A stretch of DNA of 64,000 bases from Streptomyces massasporeus. Its GTDB lineage: Bacteria; Actinomycetota; Actinomycetes; Streptomycetales; Streptomycetaceae. Below are positions 53,491 through 61,116 of this stretch, one piece after another. How positions within the stretch are numbered: position 1 is the first letter of the stretch; each line of letters opens with the position of its first letter. The notes beneath the pieces were generated by a model. That model saw only the letters and a program-made list of their open reading frames with translations, did not search any database and was not told where the DNA came from. The stretch is taken from positions 1 to 64,000 of the forward strand of contig NZ_BMSE01000006.1 in assembly GCF_014648995.1 (NCBI RefSeq), in the 5' to 3' direction. A program made the translations under genes and the position numbers.

Positions 53491-54327
53491 CTAAGTGGGG
53501 GCTGTGACAGACGGGGGCGCCTCGAAGGTCTCCCCGTTGCGGGGCACGCCGATGCCCCGCCAGGTGAAGGGGACCCCCCGGGCCGCGTCCGGGTCCGGGC
53601 CGTCCATCAGCTGGAAGTGCAGGTGCGGCTCGGAGGAGTTGCCGGAGTTGCCGCAGCGGGCCAGAACCTGTCCGGCCCGCACCCGGTCGCCCTCGCGGAC
53701 GGTGAGGGAGCCGCGCTGGAGGTGGGCGTAGGCGGCGTGGGTGCCGTCGCCGAGGTCGAGGACGAGGTGGTTGCCGAGGATGCGGCTGACGCCCGCGACC
53801 TCCCGCACCATGCCCTCGGGAAGCATCAGGTACAGCAGCCCCGGCAGGGAGGTCCGGCTGAGGTGGTCGCGCTGCCGGTCTTCCGCTCGCACGACCGTGG
53901 CGTCGGCGACCGCCAGGAGGGGGGCTCCGTAGGCCGGGAAGGCCTGGGGGCGGCGGGCGAGGGGCCAGAGCCAACCGAAGGCCGGACGGGCCCCCGGCTC
54001 GGGCTCGGCGAGGATGTCGATGGCGAAGGTCTGGCCGTAACTGTGCACCCCGTGGCTGGGGGTGCGGTCGGCCGGGCTGTTCAGCGCGGACCAGCGGCCG
54101 GTGACGGGAGGAGCGACCTCGACGGGCTCGCGGGCCACGCTCGGCCGGTCCGGGGCACCGCCCCAGCGGTTCACCAGCATGATGACGGCGTACGCCAGGA
54201 CCGCCGGCGCGAAGTTCCCCCACCAGGGAACCACGGACAGGCCGAAGCAGAGATCGGCGGCGATCAGGCCGAAGAAGACCAGCCACAGAACGCGGTAGGC
54301 CACCATGCCGAGCTTGCGTGCGGACAT
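53491..54327 (-). CDS. Membrane-anchored M23-like (LytM) peptidase
   Basis: 278 aa. Two N-terminal hydrophobic segments (about 10-55) then a LytM fold: HSYGQTFAIDI supplies the H-x-D ligand, HLHFQ the last ligand pair, and GDRVRAGQVLARCGNSGNSSEPHLHF is the classic block. Activity is thus plausible, with the domain probably outside. It starts 20 bp after the ArsR gene and precedes the MDMPI gene; the three form one operon. Confidence 0.85.
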   Translation of the reverse strand: MSARKLGMVAYRVLWLVFFGLIAADLCFGLSVVPWWGNFAPAVLAYAVIMLVNRWGGAPDRPSVAREPVEVAPPVTGRWSALNSPADRTPSHGVHSYGQTFAIDILAEPEPGARPAFGWLWPLARRPQAFPAYGAPLLAVADATVVRAEDRQRDHLSRTSLPGLLYLMLPEGMVREVAGVSRILGNHLVLDLGDGTHAAYAHLQRGSLTVREGDRVRAGQVLARCGNSGNSSEPHLHFQLMDGPDPDAARGVPFTWRGIGVPRNGETFEAPPSVTAPT

Positions 54328-54347
54328 CCTGTCCCCTCCGAGTTCCT

Positions 54348-54848
54348 TTACGGGCGGGTGGTCGTCAGCGCCGTCAGCAGCGGTACGACCCGCCCCGGCG
54401 GCACCTCGTGACGGCCCCGGCCGGTCGTGTGCAGCCAGCCCGTGGCGGTGAGCTGGCGCAGGTGGTGGTAGATCTGGCCGGTTGTGCCGACCTCGTCCAG
54501 CTCGGCGAGTTCGGCGGCGGTGCGCCGGCCGCCGAGGATCTCGCGCAGCAGGCGGATCCGGACCGGGTGGCCGAGTGCGGCGAACGACTCCGCGGCCGAG
54601 GTCCAGTCGCCCTCCAGCAGGTCCTGGGTGAGGGCGGTCATCTGCCAGGCGTACTCCTCGCCCGTCGGCAGGCGCACGGAGCCGGTGTAGAGGACACCGC
54701 CGCCCGCTTCACCTGCCTCGGTCAGCTGTTCCCGCAGTCCGTTCAGGGCCCAGAAGTCGCTCCCGTCGATGTGGGGGGCGGTGTGCTGGGCGCCTTCCAG
54801 GGCGGCGAGGCGGCGCTCCAGGTCGGCGACGCGTTGTTCGAGTTCCAC
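54348..54848 (-). CDS. ArsR-like transcriptional regulator
   Basis: 166 aa. A short coiled coil (MELEQRVADLERRLAALEG) is followed by a helical domain and a C-terminal ArsR winged helix (SFAALGHPVRIRLLREILGGRRTAAELAELDEVGTTGQIYHHLRQL). It lacks the metal-binding ELCVCDL motif, so the signal is probably not arsenite. A perfect inverted repeat starts 6 bp before its ATG, indicating autoregulation of the operon with the M23 and MDMPI genes. Confidence 0.85.
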   Translation of the reverse strand: MELEQRVADLERRLAALEGAQHTAPHIDGSDFWALNGLREQLTEAGEAGGGVLYTGSVRLPTGEEYAWQMTALTQDLLEGDWTSAAESFAALGHPVRIRLLREILGGRRTAAELAELDEVGTTGQIYHHLRQLTATGWLHTTGRGRHEVPPGRVVPLLTALTTTRP

Positions 54849-54853
54849 GATTC

Positions 54854-54879
54854 CGAGATTACGGAACTACGTAATCTCG
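54854..54879. promoter_or_regulatory. ArsR operator
   Basis: CGAGATTAC (54854-54862) and GTAATCTCG (54871-54879) form perfect 9-bp arms with an 8-bp spacer directly before the ArsR start. It also lies about 85 bp past the purL stop. Confidence 0.7.
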
Positions 54880-54962
54880 TGCAAGAGGGAGTCCGGCCTG
54901 TCCGCCCCGGGCACGGCGAAGCCCCCGCCCGGCGGACCGGGCGGGGGCTTCGGAGCGGTTGC

Positions 54963-57221
54963 CTACTTCAGCAGCGCCGGGATCGTGCTCTCGTGCGTCT
55001 CGCGCAGCTCGGACAGCGTGAGGGCGAACTCGCCCTGGACGTCCACGACGTCACCGTCGACGACACCGATGCGGGTGACCGGGAGGCCCCGCGCACCGCA
55101 CATGTCGTTGAAGCGGACCTCTTCGGAGCGCGGCACGGCCACGACGGCGCGGCCGGCCGACTCGGAGAAGAGGAAGGTGAAGGCGTCCAGACCGTCCGGG
55201 ACGATCAGGCGGGCGCCCTTCTGCCCCAGCAGCGCCGACTCGACGACCGCCTGGATCAGACCGCCGTCGGACAGGTCGTGCGCGGAGTCGATCATGCCGT
55301 CGCGGGAGGCGGAGATCAGAATCTCGGCCAGCAGGCGCTCACGCTCCAGGTCGACCTTCGGGGGCAGGCCGCCGAGGTGGTCGTGAACCACCTGGGACCA
55401 GGCCGAGCCGCCGAACTCCTCACGCGTGTCGCCGAGGAGGTAGAGCAGCTGGCCCTCCTCCTGGAAGGCGACGGGCGTGCGGCGGGCCACGTCGTCGATG
55501 ACGCCCAGGACCGCGACGACCGGGGTGGGGTGGATGGCCGCCTCGCCCGTCTGGTTGTAGAGCGAGACGTTGCCGCCGGTCACCGGGGTGCCGAGCTGCT
55601 GGCAGGCGTCCGCCAGACCGCGCACGGCCTCCGCGAACTGCCACATCACCGCCGGGTCCTCGGGCGAGCCGAAGTTCAGGCAGTCGGAGACGGCGAGCGG
55701 CTTGGCGCCGGTGGTGGCGACGTTGCGGTACGCCTCCGCCAGGGCCAGCTGGGCGCCGTGGTACGGGTCGAGCTTGGCATACCGGCCGTTGCCGTCCGTG
55801 GCGATGGCGACGCCGAGGCCGGTCTCCTCGTCGATCCGGATCATGCCGGAGTCCTCGGGCTGAGCGAGGACGGTGTTGCCCTGCACGAAGTGGTCGTACT
55901 GGCTGGTGATCCAGGACTTGGAGGCCTGGTTCGGGGAGCCGACCAGCTTCAGTACCTGGTCCTTCAGCTCCTCGGAGGTCGCCGGCCGGGGCAGCTTGTT
56001 CGCGTCGTCGGCCTGGAGCTCGTCCTGCCAGGACGGGCGGGCGTACGGGCGCTCGTAGACCGGGCCCTCGTGCGCGACCGTGCGCGGGTCGACGTCGACG
56101 ATCTTGCCACCGTGCCAGTAGATCTCGAGGCGGTCGCCGTCGGTCACCTCGCCGATGACGGTGGCGATGACGTCCCACTTCTCGCAGATCTCCAGGAAGC
56201 GGTCGACCTTCTCCGGCTCGACGACCGCGCACATGCGCTCCTGCGACTCGCTCATGAGGATTTCCTCGGGCGAGAGCGTGGAGTCGCGCAGGGGGACGTC
56301 GTCCAGGGTGACGCGCATGCCGCCGGAGCCGTTGGAGGCGAGCTCGGAGGTGGCGCAGGACAGACCCGCGGCGCCGAGGTCCTGGATGCCGACGACCAGC
56401 TTCTCCTGGAAGGCCTCCAGGGTGCACTCGATGAGGAGCTTCTCCTGGAAGGGGTCGCCGACCTGGACGGCCGGGCGCTTCGAGGGCTTGGCGTCGTCGA
56501 AGGTCTCGGAGGCCAGGATCGAGGCGCCGCCGATGCCGTCGCCGCCGGTCCGGGCCCCGTAGAGGATGACCTTGTTGCCCGCGCCGGACGCCTTCGCGAG
56601 GTGGATGTCCTCGTGCCGCATGACGCCGATGGCACCGGCGTTGACCAGCGGGTTGCCCTGGTAGCAGGCGTCGAAGACGACCTCGCCGCCGATGTTGGGC
56701 AGGCCCAGGCAGTTGCCGTAGCCGCCGATGCCCGCGACGACACCCGGCAGGACGCGCTTGGTGTCGGGGTGGTCGGCGGCGCCGAAGCGCAGCGGGTCGA
56801 CGACCGCGACCGGGCGGGCGCCCATGGCGATGATGTCGCGGACGATGCCGCCGACACCGGTGGCCGCGCCCTGGTAGGGCTCGACGTACGACGGGTGGTT
56901 GTGCGACTCGACCTTGAAGGTGACCGCGTAGCCCTGGCCGACGTCCACGACACCGGCGTTCTCGCCGATGCCGACGAGCATGGCGTCGGACTCGGGGGCC
57001 TTCTCGCCGAACTGGCGCAGGTGCACCTTGCTGCTCTTGTACGAGCAGTGCTCCGACCACATCACCGAGTACATGGCGAGCTCGGCCCCGGTGGGCCGGC
57101 GGCCGAGGATCTCCACGACCCGCTCGTACTCGTCCTTCTTCAGGCCCAGTTCGGCCCAGGGCAGCTCGACGTCGGGGGTCGCGGCCGCGTGCTCGACCGT
57201 GTCCAGAGGCGTCCGGCTCAT
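54963..57221 (-). CDS. purL: FGAM synthase subunit PurL (small type)
   Basis: 752 aa, the small PurL that works with PurQ and PurS. It converts FGAR to FGAM with ATP and ammonia. Seen: YSVMWSEHCSYKSSK, ESHNHPS, GARTGGDGIGGASI, IQDLGAAGLSCA, and DLSDGGL near the end. ATG 57221 overlaps the purQ stop by 4 bp (ATGA), so translation is coupled. The longer frame to 57800 is a shadow of purQ. Confidence 0.97.
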   Translation of the reverse strand: MSRTPLDTVEHAAATPDVELPWAELGLKKDEYERVVEILGRRPTGAELAMYSVMWSEHCSYKSSKVHLRQFGEKAPESDAMLVGIGENAGVVDVGQGYAVTFKVESHNHPSYVEPYQGAATGVGGIVRDIIAMGARPVAVVDPLRFGAADHPDTKRVLPGVVAGIGGYGNCLGLPNIGGEVVFDACYQGNPLVNAGAIGVMRHEDIHLAKASGAGNKVILYGARTGGDGIGGASILASETFDDAKPSKRPAVQVGDPFQEKLLIECTLEAFQEKLVVGIQDLGAAGLSCATSELASNGSGGMRVTLDDVPLRDSTLSPEEILMSESQERMCAVVEPEKVDRFLEICEKWDVIATVIGEVTDGDRLEIYWHGGKIVDVDPRTVAHEGPVYERPYARPSWQDELQADDANKLPRPATSEELKDQVLKLVGSPNQASKSWITSQYDHFVQGNTVLAQPEDSGMIRIDEETGLGVAIATDGNGRYAKLDPYHGAQLALAEAYRNVATTGAKPLAVSDCLNFGSPEDPAVMWQFAEAVRGLADACQQLGTPVTGGNVSLYNQTGEAAIHPTPVVAVLGVIDDVARRTPVAFQEEGQLLYLLGDTREEFGGSAWSQVVHDHLGGLPPKVDLERERLLAEILISASRDGMIDSAHDLSDGGLIQAVVESALLGQKGARLIVPDGLDAFTFLFSESAGRAVVAVPRSEEVRFNDMCGARGLPVTRIGVVDGDVVDVQGEFALTLSELRETHESTIPALLK

Positions 57222-57898
57222 GCGTTGACCAGCTTCTTGAGGATCGAGGTGAAGAACGGGAGGCCGTCGGTGCGGCCGGTGCCGATCAGCGGCTCGACGG
57301 CGTGCTCGGGGTGCGGCATGAGGCCGACCACGTTTCCGGCCTCGTTGCTGACGCCGGCGATGTCCCGCTGCGAGCCGTTGGGGTTGAAGTCGAGGTACCG
57401 GAAGGCGACACGGCCCTCGGCCTCCAGCTTGTCGAGCGTGTACGCGTCGGCGACGTACTGCCCGTCGTTGTTCTTCAGCGGGATGTGGATCTCCTGGCCG
57501 GCCGAGTAGTCGGTGGTCCAGGCGGTCCCGGCGTTCTCCACCCGCAGCTTCTGGTCGCGGCAGATGAAGTGCAGGTGGTCGTTGCGGAGCATCGTGCCCG
57601 GCAGCAGGTGGGCCTCGGTGAGGATCTGGAAGCCGTTGCAGATGCCGAGCACCGGCAGACCGGCCTTCGCCTGCTCCAGCAGGGGCTCCATCACCGGCGA
57701 GAAGCGGGCGATGGCCCCGGCGCGCAGATAGTCGCCGTAGGAGAAGCCGCCGCACAGCACCACGGCGTCGACCTGCTTGAGGTCCTTGTCCTTGTGCCAC
57801 AGGGCGACCGGCTCGGCGCCCGCGACGCGGATCGCGCGCTGTGTGTCACGGTCGTCCAGGCTGCCGGGAAAAGTGACGACGCCAATACGAGCGGTCAC
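57218..57898 (-). CDS. purQ: FGAM synthase glutaminase subunit PurQ
   Basis: 226 aa, class I amidotransferase. The nucleophile Cys is in GICNGFQ, and the His/Glu of the triad are in MPHPEHAVE. It supplies ammonia to PurL. GTG 57898 overlaps the purS stop (GTGA). Confidence 0.97.
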   Translation of the reverse strand: MTARIGVVTFPGSLDDRDTQRAIRVAGAEPVALWHKDKDLKQVDAVVLCGGFSYGDYLRAGAIARFSPVMEPLLEQAKAGLPVLGICNGFQILTEAHLLPGTMLRNDHLHFICRDQKLRVENAGTAWTTDYSAGQEIHIPLKNNDGQYVADAYTLDKLEAEGRVAFRYLDFNPNGSQRDIAGVSNEAGNVVGLMPHPEHAVEPLIGTGRTDGLPFFTSILKKLVNA

Positions 57899-58158
57899 TT
57901 CGCGGCCTCCGCGACTTCCTCGACCCGGATCGAGAAGTCCTCGATCACGGTGTTCGCGAGGAAGGACTCCGCAAGATCATGAATGCGGGCGAGGGCGGCC
58001 TCGTCGACCGGCCCGTCAACTTCCAGTTCGAAACGCTTTCCCTGGCGGACGTCCGAGATCCCGTCGAAACCCAGCCGCGGCAGTGCGCGCTGCACCGCCT
58101 GGCCCTGGGGGTCGAGGATCTCCGGCTTGAGCATGACGTCGACTACGACGCGTGCCAC
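57895..58158 (-). CDS. purS: FGAM synthase subunit PurS
   Basis: 87 aa. VARVVVDVMLKPEILDPQGQAVQRALPRLGF matches PurS, which bridges PurQ and PurL and channels ammonia. GTG 58158 has GGGAG 5 nt upstream; the GTG at 58164 adds two residues. It is first in the purS-purQ-purL operon. Confidence 0.96.
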   Translation of the reverse strand: MARVVVDVMLKPEILDPQGQAVQRALPRLGFDGISDVRQGKRFELEVDGPVDEAALARIHDLAESFLANTVIEDFSIRVEEVAEAAK

Positions 58159-58431
58159 TGGCACTCCCGGTGTGTGGTGCTGAGCAGGTCCCTTCAGACT
58201 ACCCGCACAAAATTTCTACGCGCGTTGACTTGTAGGAAACTACGTGACCGGCATCACGATCCGGCATCGACGGACCCACACACGAAATTTTCGGGAAGGA
58301 TTCCGGATCGACACCCGGGAACTATTGCGCCCGCCCGTCTCCCGCCGCCACCCTTCCAACGAAGTCGCTCCGCTCCCTTCTTGCTTTTGGACACGCAGAA
58401 GGATTTAGTCGGACTTCACAATGTATTGCCG

Positions 58432-58461
58432 GGCACTGTACAAATGAATTGGCATAGTGCC
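58432..58461. promoter_or_regulatory. Inverted repeat in the lsrL leader
   Basis: GGCACT (58432-58437) and AGTGCC (58456-58461) flank an AT-rich 18 bp just before the lsrL start, and a TTCACA-18 bp-TACAAA promoter-like pair overlaps it. AT-rich DNA here fits self-silencing by an Lsr2-type protein. The rest of 58159-58431 is the divergent control region of purS and lsrL. Confidence 0.4.
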
Positions 58462-58481
58462 GCATGAAGGGACCGATATTC

Positions 58482-58799
58482 GTGGCGCAGAAGGTCGTGG
58501 TCACTCTCTTTGACGACATCGACGGCTCGGAAGCGACGGAAACGATCGCCTTCGGACTGGACGGCACGTCGTACGAGATCGACCTGAGCGAAGTCAACGC
58601 CGGAGAACTGCGGAAGGCGCTCGCGCCCTACGTGGAAGCCGGCCGCAAGCGGTCCCGCTCGGGCAAGGCCTACCGGCAGACGGAGGTCGCCCCCGACCCG
58701 TCGGCCGTGCGCGCCTGGGCCCAGGCCAACAAGATGGAGGTCCCCGCGCGCGGGCGCATCCCCAAGAAGGTCTACGAGGCGTTCACCGCCGCGCAGTGA
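58482..58799 (+). CDS. lsrL: Lsr2-like nucleoid protein (LsrL paralogue)
   Basis: 105 aa. The N-terminal dimerisation domain is VAQKVVVTLFDDIDGSEATETIAFGLDGTSYEIDL. The C-terminal DNA-binding domain is SAVRAWAQANKMEVPARGRIPKKV, with the RGR AT-hook-like motif that enters the minor groove. Actinobacterial Lsr2 silences AT-rich, often horizontally acquired, DNA. The position next to purS matches the second Lsr2 of Streptomyces (LsrL), not the main Lsr2. GTG 58482; a longer start at 58464 (MKGPIF) has weaker support. Confidence 0.9.
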   Translation: MAQKVVVTLFDDIDGSEATETIAFGLDGTSYEIDLSEVNAGELRKALAPYVEAGRKRSRSGKAYRQTEVAPDPSAVRAWAQANKMEVPARGRIPKKVYEAFTAAQ

Positions 58800-58852
58800 C
58801 GGCCGTCGGGCCCGGACCGGCGCCCGTCCACCCGCCCCTCGCGGCAACCGAC

Positions 58853-58883
58853 TTGCGCAGCACCCCGGCTGATCAGCTAGAGT
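58853..58883 (+). promoter_or_regulatory. Promoter candidate for tRNA-Gly(UCC)
   Basis: TTGCGC (58853-58858), 19 bp, TAGAGT (58878-58883), about 50 bp before the tRNA. Confidence 0.5.
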
Positions 58884-58932
58884 CTGGAGCACGCCGAGGG
58901 GCGAGGCCGAAAGGCCCAGCTCACGGAAACAT

Positions 58933-59004
58933 GCGGGTGTAGTTCAGTAGTAGAACATCCCCCTTCCAGGGGGAAGGCGCAGTGTGCGATTCCTGTCACC
59001 CGCT
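58933..59004 (+). tRNA. Atypical tRNA-Gly(UCC)
   Basis: 72 nt. Acceptor GCGGGTG/CACCCGC, D stem GTTC/GAAC and anticodon stem with loop CTTCCAG (UCC) are all well paired. The D loop is AGTAGTA, so the G18 position is A. The T loop is TGCGATT, so position 55 is G instead of the universal T/psi. The T stem CAGTG/CCTGT pairs poorly in the standard register. G18-psi55 contact is therefore lost on both sides. See findings for a possible non-ribosomal role. Confidence 0.85.
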
Positions 59005-59028
59005 CTGCATCGCCGTACCGGACACTCA

Positions 59029-59070
59029 TGGGGGTACCCCCTGCTCGAGCTTGTCGAGAGCTTGGGGGAG
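59029..59070 (-). repeat. Dispersed palindromic element (inverted copy)
   Basis: On the minus strand it reads CTCCCCCAAGCTCTCG, a short centre, then GCTCGAGCAGGGGGTACCCCCA. It matches the core of the 121-bp repeats (12561-12603, 18538-18580) with about seven changes. It lies between the two tRNA-Gly genes and may end transcription of the first. Confidence 0.85.
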
Positions 59071-59123
59071 GATCAGGTAGGCTGGTGCCCGCACCGGTCA
59101 GTGAAAGCTGATCGGGAGCACAT

Positions 59124-59196
59124 GCGGACGTAGCTCAGTTGGTAGAGCGCAACCTTGCCAAGGTTGAGGTCGCGAGTTCGAACCTCGTCGTCCGCT
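59124..59196 (+). tRNA. tRNA-Gly(GCC), copy 1
   Basis: 73 nt, canonical: D loop with GG, T arm GAGTTCGAACCTC, anticodon loop TTGCCAA. Compare the atypical Gly tRNA 120 bp upstream. Confidence 0.95.
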
Positions 59197-59203
59197 CGGG
59201 AAA

Positions 59204-59233
59204 GAAGCCCCGGTCCTTCAGGACCGGGGCTTC
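59204..59233 (+). terminator. Terminator after tRNA-Gly(GCC)
   Basis: A 13-bp stem GAAGCCCCGGTCC/GGACCGGGGCTTC with loop TTCA and following TTC. Confidence 0.9.
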
Positions 59234-59325
59234 TTCGTGTGCTGCTCCCCGCTTCTGACATTTGTCATGCCGAGTGATGACAGCGCGCACTGCTTGCGGG
59301 CCCGTACGGCCGGGACGCTTGGAGC

Positions 59326-60297
59326 ATGGAAACCAACGGACACGAACACGTGATTGAGGTCACTGACCTGCGACGTGTGTACGGGGGCGGGTTCGAGGCG
59401 GTACGCGGAATCAGCTTTTCCGTCCGGCGCGGGGAGATCTTCGCGCTGCTCGGCACCAACGGCGCGGGCAAGACCTCGACCGTCGAGCTCCTGGAGGGAC
59501 TCGCGCGGCCGGCCGGCGGACGGGTAAGGGTCCTCGGGCACGACCCCTACGCCGACCGGGCCGCCGTACGGCCCCGCACCGGCGTGATGCTCCAGGAGGG
59601 CGGCTTCCCCTCCGAGCTCACCGTCGCCGAGACCGCGCGGATGTGGGCGGGATGCGTGAGCGGGGCCCGGCCGCCGGCGGAGGTACTGGCCCTGGTCGGC
59701 CTGGAGGCGAAGGCCGGCACCCGGGTCAAGCAGCTGTCCGGCGGCCAGCGGCGCCGCCTCGACCTGGCCCTCGCCCTGCTCGGCGACCCCGAGGTGCTCT
59801 TCCTCGACGAGCCGTCCACCGGGCTGGACGCCGAAGGCCGCCGGGCCACCTGGGAGTTGGTCAGCGCGTTGCGCGACGGCGGGACGACCGTGCTGCTGAC
59901 CACGCACTACCTGGAAGAGGCCGAGAACCTCGCCGACCGGCTGGCGATCATGCACGAGGGCCGGATCGCCACCACCGGCACCCCGGCCGAGGTGACCGCC
60001 GCGGAGCCGTCGCGGATCTCCTTCGAACTGCCCGACGGCTACTTCGTCGGCGATCTCCCGCCGCTCGGCGAACTGGGCGTGACCGGCCACGAGACCGACG
60101 GCCGGATCGTCCGGCTGCGCACCCATGAACTCCAGCGGTCCGCCACCGGCCTGCTGATGTGGGCCGCGCAGGCCCGGGTCGAGCTGCGCCGTCTGGACGT
60201 GCGCTCGGCCTCCCTGGAGGAGGCGTTCCTCGGGATCGCCAAGGACGCCTCCGGGCAGCAGGCCATGGGCATGACGACGAAGGAGTACGCGGCATGA
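59326..60297 (+). CDS. ABC transporter ATPase (DrrA/ABC-2 type)
   Basis: 323 aa. Walker A GTNGAGKTSTVE, signature LSGGQRRRLDLAL, Walker B VLFLDEPSTGLD, H-loop TTHYLEE. The C-terminal extension is typical of export ATPases of the DrrA/NatA group. It overlaps the permease by ATGA, and a kinase-regulator pair follows, so it is probably part of a signal-responsive exporter. Confidence 0.92.
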   Translation: METNGHEHVIEVTDLRRVYGGGFEAVRGISFSVRRGEIFALLGTNGAGKTSTVELLEGLARPAGGRVRVLGHDPYADRAAVRPRTGVMLQEGGFPSELTVAETARMWAGCVSGARPPAEVLALVGLEAKAGTRVKQLSGGQRRRLDLALALLGDPEVLFLDEPSTGLDAEGRRATWELVSALRDGGTTVLLTTHYLEEAENLADRLAIMHEGRIATTGTPAEVTAAEPSRISFELPDGYFVGDLPPLGELGVTGHETDGRIVRLRTHELQRSATGLLMWAAQARVELRRLDVRSASLEEAFLGIAKDASGQQAMGMTTKEYAA

Positions 60298-61094
60298 GCG
60301 CGACGCACACGACGCCCCGCCCGGCGGCGACGACGACCCCAGTGAGCCGGATGACCGCTCTGGCCCGCGCCGAACTGACCCTGCTCGGGCGGACCAGGGG
60401 CGCGCTCTTCGCGGCGCTGTTCGTGCCGCTGGTGATGCCGGTCAGCGTGCGGGCGGCGTCCGAGGACATGGACCTCGCCGGGGCGGGGCTGAGCACCGGC
60501 ACCCTGGTGCTGCCCGCCGCGGTCGGCTTCTCCCTGCTGTTCGCCGTCTACTCCGTGCTCGTCGGCGCGTTCGTCGTGCGGCGTGAGGAGCTCGTACTCA
60601 AGCGGTTGCGCACCGGCGAGCTGCGGGACGTCGAGATCCTGGCCGGCACGTCACTGCCGGCGGTCCTCACCGGGCTCGCGCAGTGCCTGCTGCTGGTGGT
60701 GGGGTGTGCCGTTCTGATGGACCTGTCCGCGCCGTCGGCGCCGCATCTGGTCGTCCTGGGGCTGCTGTTGGGGCTCGTGATGAGCGCAGCCCTCGCCGCG
60801 GCCACCGCGAGTTTCACCCGGACCGGCGAGAGCGCCCAGGTCACGCCCATGCCGCTGCTGATGGTCTCGATGATCGGCTCCGGCATGTTCGCACCGCTGG
60901 AACTGTTCCCGGACCGGGTGGCCTCCGTGCTCGAACTGCTGCCGCTGACGCCCGTCATCACGCTGGTGCGCGGCGGCTGGACCGGGGACCTCTCCGCGTA
61001 CGAGGCGCTGGGCGCTCTCGCGACCGCCATGGCCTGGATCCTCATCGCGGTGTTTGCTGTACGGCGGTGGTTCCGCTGGGAACCGCGGCGTTGA
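60294..61094 (+). CDS. ABC-2 type permease
   Basis: 266 aa with six predicted hydrophobic segments (LFAALFVPLVMPV, LVLPAAVGFSLLFAVYSVLVGAF, LLLVVGCAVLM, LVVLGLLLGLVMSAALAAATA, LLMVSMIGSGMFAPLELF, LATAMAWILIAVFAVRRW). The GSGMFAPLELFPD loop is the ABC-2 family signature region. It should form a dimer with two ATPase subunits. Cargo is unknown. Confidence 0.9.
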   Translation: MSATHTTPRPAATTTPVSRMTALARAELTLLGRTRGALFAALFVPLVMPVSVRAASEDMDLAGAGLSTGTLVLPAAVGFSLLFAVYSVLVGAFVVRREELVLKRLRTGELRDVEILAGTSLPAVLTGLAQCLLLVVGCAVLMDLSAPSAPHLVVLGLLLGLVMSAALAAATASFTRTGESAQVTPMPLLMVSMIGSGMFAPLELFPDRVASVLELLPLTPVITLVRGGWTGDLSAYEALGALATAMAWILIAVFAVRRWFRWEPRR

Positions 61095-61116
61095 CCGAAG
61101 GGGAGTGACGGGGCGC

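Noticed and set aside
54318..57509. 1063-residue plus-strand frame opposite purL
   Set aside because: It runs through purL, part of purQ and the ArsR gene, all with unmistakable products on the other strand.
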